Under the pieces are notes generated by a model. It had not been told where the DNA came from. It ran no database searches and saw only the letters and a program-made list of their open reading frames with translations. The position numbers were made by a program, and so were the translations under genes. 64,000 bases of DNA from CALNYX01 sp942490925 (GTDB taxonomy: Bacteria; Chlamydiota; Chlamydiia; Chlamydiales; JAAKFR01), in the NCBI GenBank assembly GCA_942490925.1, contig CALNYX010000017.1:868001-932000 (forward strand). Reading direction: 5' to 3'. Below are positions 57,542 to 64,000 of the stretch, one piece after another; positions within the stretch are counted from its first letter, which is position 1, and every line of letters begins with the position of its first letter.

Positions 57542-57619
57542 TCTAATCAACAAATATGCAAATGTCGATTTGCTGCTTGGAAATCGTCAAGACCTAAGTC
57601 GCTAATTTGAAATCGCAAC

Positions 57620-57718
57620 ATTTTTTGTTTTTTGTTCCAGTTGGACGATCTCGAGTGCGGCTAGTATAAGCGATACAGCGAGCGAGAGATCGTTCTAACG
57701 GGCAAAAAGGCAAAAAAT
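57620..57718. repeat. Long imperfect inverted repeat between converging genes
   Basis: Outer arms ATTTTTTG (57620-57627) / CAAAAAAT (57711-57718); inner arms ACGATCTC (57645-57652) / GAGATCGT (57686-57693), with further matches between. No T-tract on either strand after the inner stem, so not a textbook terminator; possibly a second MITE-like element. Confidence 0.55.
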
Positions 57719-57736
57719 CCCCCCAAGTCTGTGCTA

Positions 57737-58108
57737 TCAGTGACTTGCAAGTGCCTCTGGCACGTCGCGTAGAGGCTCGACTCTGAATGCTATTTGGAAC
57801 AGCTCGCCCTGGACATTAAGTTCGATGACTGAACTTAAACGAGTTAATAGAAGATTAAACGGCACCTTCACATGATGTGATCCCACATCAATCGCCACAG
57901 CTGTCTTCCCTAAAATCTTATGCGATTCATGAATCTGACGGCAGAGCGCTTCAAACTGTTGCAGCTGACCGAGCATCTCCTCATCAAATGCATACTTTTG
58001 ACCACATTCACTGCAGCAAACGGTTTCATGCGTCTTATCAAGTACCGAGAATAAGATCGGCGATTTACATTTGTGACATTGAAACTGTAGACGATGCCCG
58101 ACTTCCAT
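57737..58108 (-). CDS. Small zinc-ribbon protein (CT312 position)
   Basis: 123 residues. A zinc ribbon at the N-terminus with two C-x-x-C pairs: LQFQCHKCKSP and ETVCCSECGQKY. The C-terminal half forms strands and an amphipathic helix (LLLTRLSSVIELNVQGELFQIAFRV). Lies just upstream of tal, on the opposite strand, the location of CT312 in C. trachomatis, which is annotated as a ferredoxin-like protein; a zinc ribbon is at least as likely as an iron-sulfur centre here. No signal peptide. Confidence 0.65.
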   Translation of the reverse strand: MEVGHRLQFQCHKCKSPILFSVLDKTHETVCCSECGQKYAFDEEMLGQLQQFEALCRQIHESHKILGKTAVAIDVGSHHVKVPFNLLLTRLSSVIELNVQGELFQIAFRVEPLRDVPEALASH

Positions 58109-58240
58109 ATTGCTTTACCTTCTGATTTTCAGGTTAATATACGGCAGAATCTCGATCTTTGCAAGCCGCATTGTCAACAAACCTATTAGTATGTTAAAAG
58201 TAGAGTAAGTTTAACTTTCATTATTGACAAGGGCATTCTC

Positions 58241-59212
58241 ATGGCAACAAAACTCGATCTCCTCAAAAAAATGACAACAGTTGTGTGCGATACAGGAGAT
58301 ATTAATAGCATCAAACAGTACTCTCCTCAAGATGCAACGACTAATCCCTCATTGATTTACCAAGCTGCTTCTGAAGAGGCCTACCAATACCTAATCGATG
58401 ATGCTATCGACTATGGTGTTAAAAATGGTCATGGTGAAGCAGAGACTATGCACCTGATCATGGATAAGCTCTTTGTCAACTTTGGAGTCGAGATTCTTAA
58501 AATTGTGCCAGGCCGTGTTTCAACAGAAGTTGATGCTCGCCTCTCATTTGACGTTGCGGGCAGTATGCATAAAGCAAAATCGATCATCACTCTCTATGAA
58601 AATGCTGGTATTGATAAAAGCCGAGTACTGATTAAGCTTGCTTCAACTTGGGAGGGTGTACAGGTTGCCAAAGTACTTGAGAAAGAGGGCATCCATTGCA
58701 ATATGACACTCATGTTTAGCCTTGCACAAGCCGTTGCTTGCGCTGAGGTTGGAGCAACACTGATCTCCCCTTTTGTTGGACGTATCTTTGATTGGTATAA
58801 AGCTGCTGAGAAAGTTGACAGCTATCCTCCAGAGAAAGATCCAGGAGTTCTTTCTGTAAAAGCCATTTATAACTACTACAAGAAATTTGGCCATAAGACC
58901 CAAATTATGGGCGCCTCATTTCGTAATGTCGGTGAAATCTTGGAGTTAGCAGGTTGCGATCTACTCACTATAGCTCCTAAATTTCTAGAGACTTTGAGTA
59001 AGGAAGAGGGTGATGTACCACAGAAGCTCAATGCTGCGAATGCTGAGAAAGAGAACATTGAGAAGCTTGAAGTGGATGAAAAGGCTTTCCGCTTCATGTT
59101 GAACGATGATGCGATGGCAATTGAAAAGCTTTCTGAAGGAATCCGTAAGTTTGCAGCTGATACTGTGAAGCTTGAGCAGCGCATCCTAGAAAAGGTCGCT
59201 GCCAAAAAATAG
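58241..59212 (+). CDS. tal: Transaldolase
   Basis: Pentose phosphate enzyme moving a dihydroxyacetone unit. Seen: DATTNPSLIYQAA at the N-terminus, the Schiff-base Lys in RVLIKLASTWEGVQVAKVLE, GISCNMTLMF-like HCNMTLMFSLAQAVACAEVGATLISPFVGRI (in parts), and TQIMGASFRNVGEILELAGCD. 323 residues, as in E. coli TalB. AAGGG lies 8 nt upstream of the ATG. tal beside rpoC is also the C. trachomatis order. Confidence 0.96.
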   Translation: MATKLDLLKKMTTVVCDTGDINSIKQYSPQDATTNPSLIYQAASEEAYQYLIDDAIDYGVKNGHGEAETMHLIMDKLFVNFGVEILKIVPGRVSTEVDARLSFDVAGSMHKAKSIITLYENAGIDKSRVLIKLASTWEGVQVAKVLEKEGIHCNMTLMFSLAQAVACAEVGATLISPFVGRIFDWYKAAEKVDSYPPEKDPGVLSVKAIYNYYKKFGHKTQIMGASFRNVGEILELAGCDLLTIAPKFLETLSKEEGDVPQKLNAANAEKENIEKLEVDEKAFRFMLNDDAMAIEKLSEGIRKFAADTVKLEQRILEKVAAKK

Positions 59213-59214
59213 CA

Positions 59215-60774
59215 TTAGGTTTGAGGACGTCTCATTAGATCTACTGGACGAACACCCACAAGGTCTGTATTAACCTTGAGGTATTGAAGATCACATATGT
59301 TGCCAAAAGACCTATATCCTTTTAAACACCCTTTTGCATCAATAAAGAATGCTACTTCTTTCTCTTGCAAATGACCAGCATATTGCTTGACTGCATCAAG
59401 AGAGCTAAATTTATCCACGGCAGTTGAACCACTTTCCATTGCCTCGATCATAGAGGCTACATAAGCATCTGGTTCTTCAGTATCGATCAATTGGCGCTTA
59501 ATTAAATCAGCACGCCTAATTTGGACTTCTCCTTGTGAACGATTTTGTTCTAGAGTACTTCCGCATCTCTGCCTTTCCCCCTTATCATTCAAATAGATTA
59601 GGTATTCATTTGCTTTTAGATGACATCTATATGAGCTCGCCTCTTCCCATGAGGCAAAGACCTCATTGTTTGGGTCTCTGTTTTCTAAGCGTCTCTTTAA
59701 TTCTTCTGGTTTCACTTCCCTAAGTCCAGGGTTATCAAGAAAAGCTTGATTGTGTTCTGTCAAAATTCCTGGGAATACATAGTACCTAACCGTTGTGCTA
59801 CCTTTTGGTAGATAGCAAATATATTCATCCTGACACAGAACATCTCCATACATGCGAAGTCTTTCAAGTGAGCTTAAGTACTGGCGGTGGTTTGCTTTTA
59901 GTGCTCGTCTGGGCTGTGCTCTTATTCTTTCCATGGCAAGGTTTTTAAAATTCACTACTGCTTCTGGAACAAATTCAGAAGAGGGTACGGATGTGCTACT
60001 TGAAGCGTCGTCTGCGCTACTTGGAGCTCCTTGATCTATTGTAATAATTTCGTGTTGTCTTCCTGTTAGGTCATCTCTATCTTCCGATAAGTTAGCTTGC
60101 CCTTGTTGCTCTGCTAACATCCTATAACCGCGACCAATACGACCTAAATCTGGAGATTCATTCGGAGCTTCACGTAACACTGCGATTTGACTCCTTAACT
60201 CAGATCTAAACTCATTTTTAGTTGATTCATATTCAGACGAGTCAAGATCATCTAATCCATCTGAAAACTCTGTAAGTAGAGTGGATAGGATTGTATTAAT
60301 AGCTCTACTCTCATCAGTCTGTGCTAATTCTTCTTTAGCAATAGCGATCAGCTCATCTCTAAACGTAGGGTCCTTAGGGATTTTTTCATCTAAGAGCTTT
60401 CTTAAACCTATGAAAAAGGAGGCGAATTTTTCGGTTTCTCCAGATTGCTTGGTATAGCGTGCAGCTGTGCGGATCAATGGGCTAGCTGCAATCAGCGTAA
60501 TCAACGCGACGCCTGCAACAACACCTGCAATAATAAAGACTTCTTTAGGTAAATTCGCAACAGCGCCGAAGGCTCCCACTCGGTGATATGCCAAAATTCC
60601 AACAACTAGAAGGGAAATCATCAGAACCCCAGCACCGACCATCCAACTGTTCACCTTGGAAGGCGTACGGTTGGAGCCGCAAAACCACGATCCCACACGC
60701 TCTTCCTCTGTGCGCCCATCAATCGTGTATCCGGCAATTTGCTCGGTTGGATATGGTTTTATTGATTCACCCAT
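59215..60774 (-). CDS. Candidate inclusion membrane (Inc) protein
   Basis: 519 residues, no signal peptide. At residues about 44-62 (WMVGAGVLMISLLVVGILA) and 79-99 (VFIIAGVVAGVALITLIAAS) two hydrophobic helices with a 16-residue loop form the bilobed domain that marks chlamydial Inc proteins, type III secreted into the inclusion membrane with both ends facing the host cytosol. The long C-terminal part is charged and helical, with a low-complexity stretch (PSSADDASSSTSVPSSEF) and repeats of a pattern around EYICYLPKGSTTVRYY, EYLIYLNDKGERQRCG and VAFFIDAKGCLKGYR, perhaps three copies of a small domain. AAGGAG and TATAAT precede the ATG. Not in C. trachomatis between tal and rpoC. Confidence 0.65.
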   Translation of the reverse strand: MGESIKPYPTEQIAGYTIDGRTEEERVGSWFCGSNRTPSKVNSWMVGAGVLMISLLVVGILAYHRVGAFGAVANLPKEVFIIAGVVAGVALITLIAASPLIRTAARYTKQSGETEKFASFFIGLRKLLDEKIPKDPTFRDELIAIAKEELAQTDESRAINTILSTLLTEFSDGLDDLDSSEYESTKNEFRSELRSQIAVLREAPNESPDLGRIGRGYRMLAEQQGQANLSEDRDDLTGRQHEIITIDQGAPSSADDASSSTSVPSSEFVPEAVVNFKNLAMERIRAQPRRALKANHRQYLSSLERLRMYGDVLCQDEYICYLPKGSTTVRYYVFPGILTEHNQAFLDNPGLREVKPEELKRRLENRDPNNEVFASWEEASSYRCHLKANEYLIYLNDKGERQRCGSTLEQNRSQGEVQIRRADLIKRQLIDTEEPDAYVASMIEAMESGSTAVDKFSSLDAVKQYAGHLQEKEVAFFIDAKGCLKGYRSFGNICDLQYLKVNTDLVGVRPVDLMRRPQT

Positions 60775-60796
60775 CTTATTATCTCCTTAAGATTCT

Positions 60797-60825
60797 ATTA
60801 TAAAGGAGTATTATTAAAATTTCAT
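60797..60825 (-). promoter_or_regulatory. Predicted promoter of the Inc candidate
   Basis: On the minus strand ATGAAA (60825-60820), 17-bp spacer, perfect TATAAT (60802-60797), then AAGGAG before the ATG at 60774. Confidence 0.55.
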
Positions 60826-60839
60826 TAATAAACAAAAAA

Positions 60840-60868
60840 AGCGCCATAAATTCATGATTTATGGCGCT
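60840..60868 (-). terminator. Rho-independent terminator after rpoC
   Basis: A 12-bp perfect stem AGCGCCATAAAT / ATTTATGGCGCT around a TCATG loop, followed on the minus strand by T7. It ends rpoC transcripts 25 bp after the stop codon. Confidence 0.9.
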
Positions 60869-60892
60869 TTATTAAGAAAGTGTTAAGACTTA

Positions 60893-63800
60893 CTAGGTAG
60901 TAGCGAAGTCAAATACAAGCTCTTCCTCTTCAGCATCAATGAATTTTTTGATGCGTTTATGAGTTTCATAGCCGGTTCCACCTGGGATCATGTGCCCCAT
61001 AATGACGTTCTCCTTGAAGCCGAGCAGATAGTCAGTCTTCCCTGCACAAGCCGCTTCTGTAAGGACACGTGTGGTGTCTTGGAAGGAGGCTGCTGAGATG
61101 AACGACTCTGTTCCGAGAGAGGCCTTGGTGATCCCGAGAAGAACTGGGGCCGCCTGGGCAGGCTTTCCACCTTCTTCAAGAGTACGACGGTTCTCTTCAT
61201 AGAAGAGTCGCTTATTCACCTCTTCTCCAAAGAGTAGTGTGGTATCACCTGGGTCGATGACGCGTACCTTCTGGAGCATCTGGCGGACGATAATTTCAAT
61301 GTGTTTATCATTGATATCTACCCCTTGGAAGCGGTAGACCTCTTGCACTTCGTTCACCAGGTACTTCTGTAGTTCACGCACACCACAAATCTCGAGGATT
61401 TCGTGTGGAACAACAAGTCCATCTGTGAGCTGTTGCCCTTTAAGCACTGTATCGCCTTTTTGAACGATTAAGTGTTTTGTAAGGGGCACAAGATGCTCCT
61501 CTTCCATACCTGTTGCTTCGTTGCGAACAATCACAATGCGTTTGTTCTTTTGTACGCCTCTGAAGTCGACAACCCCATCAATTTTGGCAATCTCGGCCGC
61601 ATCTTTAGGTTTGCGCGCTTCAACAAGTTCAGCAACACGTGGTAGACCACCTGTAATATCCTTGGTCTTAATCGCACCACGAGGTAGACGCGCAAGCATC
61701 TTACCAGCATTGACGTGATCCTTCTCATTCACAGCGATGATCGCACCAGCTGGAATGGCATAGGTTCCAACGAGCTCTTTGAGCTCAGCATCAGCGTAAA
61801 TGGCAATCTGTGGATGCAATTCACCTCTGTGCTGTTTCACAACTAGCTCGACAAGTCCTGTCTGCTTGTTCGTGTCTTTTTCAGTTGAAATCCCCTCAAC
61901 AAGATCCTCATATTTGACGTAACCTGGGCGGTCACAAATAATTGGAATGTTGTGAAGCTCGACCTCTGCAATCTTTGTTCCTTTCGAAACTTTCTTTCCA
62001 TCTTCAACAAGGATTTTTGCGCCATGTTCAATCGGGAAAGTGTCAATTGATTCAATCGACTTGGTGCTGAGGAGTTTCTTGTACTCTTCAAGCGTACGAT
62101 TTTCATCGCGAACAAGGTGGAGGCTTCCGTTCTTATTAAGAACAAGCCAATTGCCATCTTCATCTTGAACGGTACGTGTCTCCATAAAGATGACAACACC
62201 ATCTTCCTCAGCAACAATCTCAGGTGTAAAGCTAGCAGCAGCGATACCACCAAGGTGGAATGTTCTCATCGTCAACTGTGTTCCTGGTTCCCCAATGGAT
62301 TGAGCGGCGATAATTCCAACAGCTTCTCCATGTCCGACAGGGCGGCCATTCGCGAGGTTGATGCCGTAACACTTCGCACAGACGCCTCGTTTGCTCTCAC
62401 AAGTGAGTGCTGAGCGGATGCGTACAGTTTCAATACCTGCATCATCAATCATCTCAGCTTGCTGGAGATTGAGGATAGTGTTGGCTTTTGCAATCAACTT
62501 AGTGCTATCACCTGGTTGGAAGATGTCCTCTGCAATCGCACGACCAAAGATACGATCTTTGATTGGCAGAAGTTCTTCTTGCCCTTGCTTAATTGCTGAA
62601 ACTTCAATGGCATTGAGAGTTCCACAATCATCTGTAGTCACAATCACATCATGTCCAACGTCTACCAGACGACGAGTCAAGTAACCGGAGTCAGCAGTTT
62701 TCAAGGCTGTATCAGAAAGACCTTTACGTGCCCCGTGAGAAGAGAGTGAGTACTCAAGAACTGTCAAACCTTCTCTAAAGTTTGAGGTAATTGGTGACTC
62801 GATAATCTCGTTGTTAGGCTTAGCCATCAAACCACGCAATGCACCGAGCTGCTTAAGCTGTGATTTGTTGCCTCGTGCTCCAGAGTCAATCATCAAGAAG
62901 AGTGGGTTGTGACGTGAATCACTCACCTTGGAAACTTCTTTGACAAGTTCTTCTGAAAGCATATCTGAAACTTCTGTCCAGATACTAATAATCTTAGATT
63001 TACGCTCACCATCAGTGATGATTCCATCTTCGTACTGTTTCTTAACGATGGCAACTTTCTTATGCCCTTCTTTTAAGACTTCACCCTTGCAAGGTGGAAT
63101 TGTGACATCACGAATTCCCATCGAAACAGCTGCGCGAGTTGCTTGTACAAATCCAAGATCTTTGACGTCATCAAGAAACTTGACAGTCGCCTCTAGACCA
63201 ACTTTTTTGTAACACTCTAAGATCAGTTCACTCATGCGCTTACTTGGCATCTTATAGTTTTGAAAACCGAGTTCTTTTGGCACAATTGTATTGAAAAGAA
63301 CACGTCCAGGTGTCGTTTCAATCAAGCTACCATCAACACGCAGTTTGATTTTCTCATGGACGTGCAATCCACGACCAGTCTGATCAATACGCTCAAGTTT
63401 CTTATCACGCTCAACAAAACCCTCTAGACTCTCAGAAGCACTCATCGCAAGGAGCACTTCATCTGCATTTCTAAAGACTTTGATCTTCTTGCCATGCTCT
63501 TCAGGGAAGTAGACTGGATCTGCCATCAAATAGTAAAGACCAAGGGTCATATCTTTTGTTGGCGTCGCAACCGGTTTTCCTGAAGATGGAAGGAAGATGT
63601 TATCTGGCGCCATCATCAAGACTTTCGTTTCAAGCTCTGCTTCTAAAGAGAGAGGAACGTGAACGGCCATTTGGTCACCATCAAAGTCGGCGTTGAAAGC
63701 CGAACAGACAAGTGGATGGACCCGAATCGCTTTTCCTTCAATCAAGATCGGCTCAAAGGCTTGAATTCCGAGGCGGTGAAGAGTTGGTGCACGGTTAAGG

Positions 63801-64000
63801 AGCACTGGATGCCCTTTAATAATCTCTTCGAGAACGTCCCACACCTCAGGTTCCCCACGTTGAATCATCTTCTTCGCTGAACGAATGGTGTAGACATGTC
63901 CAAGATCCTTAAGACGCTTAACAATAAATGGTTCGAATAGCTCAAGTGCCATCTCTTTAGGGAGACCGCACTGGTTGAATTTGAGCTCTGGTCCAACGAT
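60893..64000 (-). CDS. rpoC: DNA-directed RNA polymerase beta' subunit, C-terminal three quarters (runs off the window)
   Basis: The frame stays open to base 64000 (IVGPELKFNQCGLPKE precedes the first in-window Met at 63952), so the 5' part lies beyond the edge. Seen: the catalytic magnesium motif NADFDGDQMAVHVP, the bridge-helix and trigger-loop region ARKGLSDTALKTADSGYLTRRL (in parts GARKGLSDTALKT), the second zinc site CESKRGVCAKCYG, and AQSIGEPGTQLTMRTFHLGG. About 1035 residues of roughly 1390 expected. A strong terminator follows. Gene order rpoC-tal as in C. trachomatis. Confidence 0.98.
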   Translation of the reverse strand: MVGPELKFNQCGLPKEMALELFEPFIVKRLKDLGHVYTIRSAKKMIQRGEPEVWDVLEEIIKGHPVLLNRAPTLHRLGIQAFEPILIEGKAIRVHPLVCSAFNADFDGDQMAVHVPLSLEAELETKVLMMAPDNIFLPSSGKPVATPTKDMTLGLYYLMADPVYFPEEHGKKIKVFRNADEVLLAMSASESLEGFVERDKKLERIDQTGRGLHVHEKIKLRVDGSLIETTPGRVLFNTIVPKELGFQNYKMPSKRMSELILECYKKVGLEATVKFLDDVKDLGFVQATRAAVSMGIRDVTIPPCKGEVLKEGHKKVAIVKKQYEDGIITDGERKSKIISIWTEVSDMLSEELVKEVSKVSDSRHNPLFLMIDSGARGNKSQLKQLGALRGLMAKPNNEIIESPITSNFREGLTVLEYSLSSHGARKGLSDTALKTADSGYLTRRLVDVGHDVIVTTDDCGTLNAIEVSAIKQGQEELLPIKDRIFGRAIAEDIFQPGDSTKLIAKANTILNLQQAEMIDDAGIETVRIRSALTCESKRGVCAKCYGINLANGRPVGHGEAVGIIAAQSIGEPGTQLTMRTFHLGGIAAASFTPEIVAEEDGVVIFMETRTVQDEDGNWLVLNKNGSLHLVRDENRTLEEYKKLLSTKSIESIDTFPIEHGAKILVEDGKKVSKGTKIAEVELHNIPIICDRPGYVKYEDLVEGISTEKDTNKQTGLVELVVKQHRGELHPQIAIYADAELKELVGTYAIPAGAIIAVNEKDHVNAGKMLARLPRGAIKTKDITGGLPRVAELVEARKPKDAAEIAKIDGVVDFRGVQKNKRIVIVRNEATGMEEEHLVPLTKHLIVQKGDTVLKGQQLTDGLVVPHEILEICGVRELQKYLVNEVQEVYRFQGVDINDKHIEIIVRQMLQKVRVIDPGDTTLLFGEEVNKRLFYEENRRTLEEGGKPAQAAPVLLGITKASLGTESFISAASFQDTTRVLTEAACAGKTDYLLGFKENVIMGHMIPGGTGYETHKRIKKFIDAEEEELVFDFATT

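Noticed and set aside
57620..57718. Rho-independent terminator for the converging genes
   Set aside because: A good stem exists, but no T-tract follows it on either strand.
1..64000. tRNA and rRNA genes
   Set aside because: I looked for TTCGAATC-type loops and cloverleaf pairs in the spacers and found none.

Overview
The window comes from a member of the Chlamydiae outside the classical Chlamydia genus (a Chlamydia-like organism of amoebae or other hosts). Lineage-marking signs are a double-length UvrA with four ABC ATPase domains, a PknD-type Ser/Thr kinase, the complete V-type ATPase operon in chlamydial order (E, DUF2764 protein, A, B, D, I, K) beside tal and rpoC, a diadenylate cyclase next to cydAB, a tandem-SH3 adhesin candidate beside phoH, and a candidate inclusion-membrane protein with a bilobed hydrophobic domain. 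Two blocks match the C. trachomatis order as I recall it: phoH to lpxL (about 8.7-25.5 kb, CT015-CT017 and CT014-CT010) and pknD to rpoC (about 33.7-64 kb, CT301-CT314). They are joined by pyk-uvrA (CT332-CT333) and broken by inserted genes.

Layout. 0-6 kb: partial DUF190 gene and crcB (fluoride export), an unknown kinase-like protein, a 161-bp MITE-like element, about 500 bp of unexplained DNA, an RhlE helicase, and a minus-strand operon of two small proteins, an SDR oxidoreductase and a nucleoside deaminase. 6-12.6 kb: an exported isopenicillin-N-synthase-like oxygenase, a small outer-membrane candidate, unknown genes, PhoH, a SWIM-like zinc protein and the SH3 adhesin candidate. 12.7-16.9 kb: a WD40 gene and an autotransporter gene, divergent around a palindrome and bracketed by a perfect 50-bp direct repeat that includes the end of cydB. 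16.9-26 kb: cydBA; folP-dacA-ybbR-glycosyltransferase-amidohydrolase; lipid A acyltransferase; rsmE. 26-37 kb: pyk, a second 161-bp element, the giant uvrA, a small conserved-looking gene, pknD, a Nudix gene and a membrane protein. 37-48 kb: a valyl-tRNA synthetase fused to a GrpB domain, a GNAT remnant, tag, a Na+/alanine symporter, DAHP synthase, leucine dehydrogenase, an unknown gene and typA. 48-64 kb: V-ATPase operon, three or four small exported proteins (one with about 23 Cys), a zinc-ribbon protein, tal, the Inc candidate and the 3' part of rpoC.

How it works together. Cytochrome bd, the V-ATPase and the Na+/alanine symporter are the energetic core. The K subunit carries the residues of the Na+ site known from Enterococcus hirae, so the ATPase may move Na+. 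The dacA-ybbR genes make and probably regulate c-di-AMP, and the neighbouring glycosyltransferase and acyltransferase suggest envelope LPS work. Adhesin, autotransporter, Cys-rich protein and Inc candidate form the host-facing set.

The most interesting signals are the 50-bp-repeat-bracketed WD40/autotransporter divergon with -35 boxes inside one palindrome, the ValRS-GrpB fusion, the two 161-bp elements with 4-bp target duplications, and a recurring promoter design in which the -10 box ends only 7-9 nt before the start codon (leaderless or near-leaderless mRNAs). All functional calls come from reading the sequence; no database search was run.
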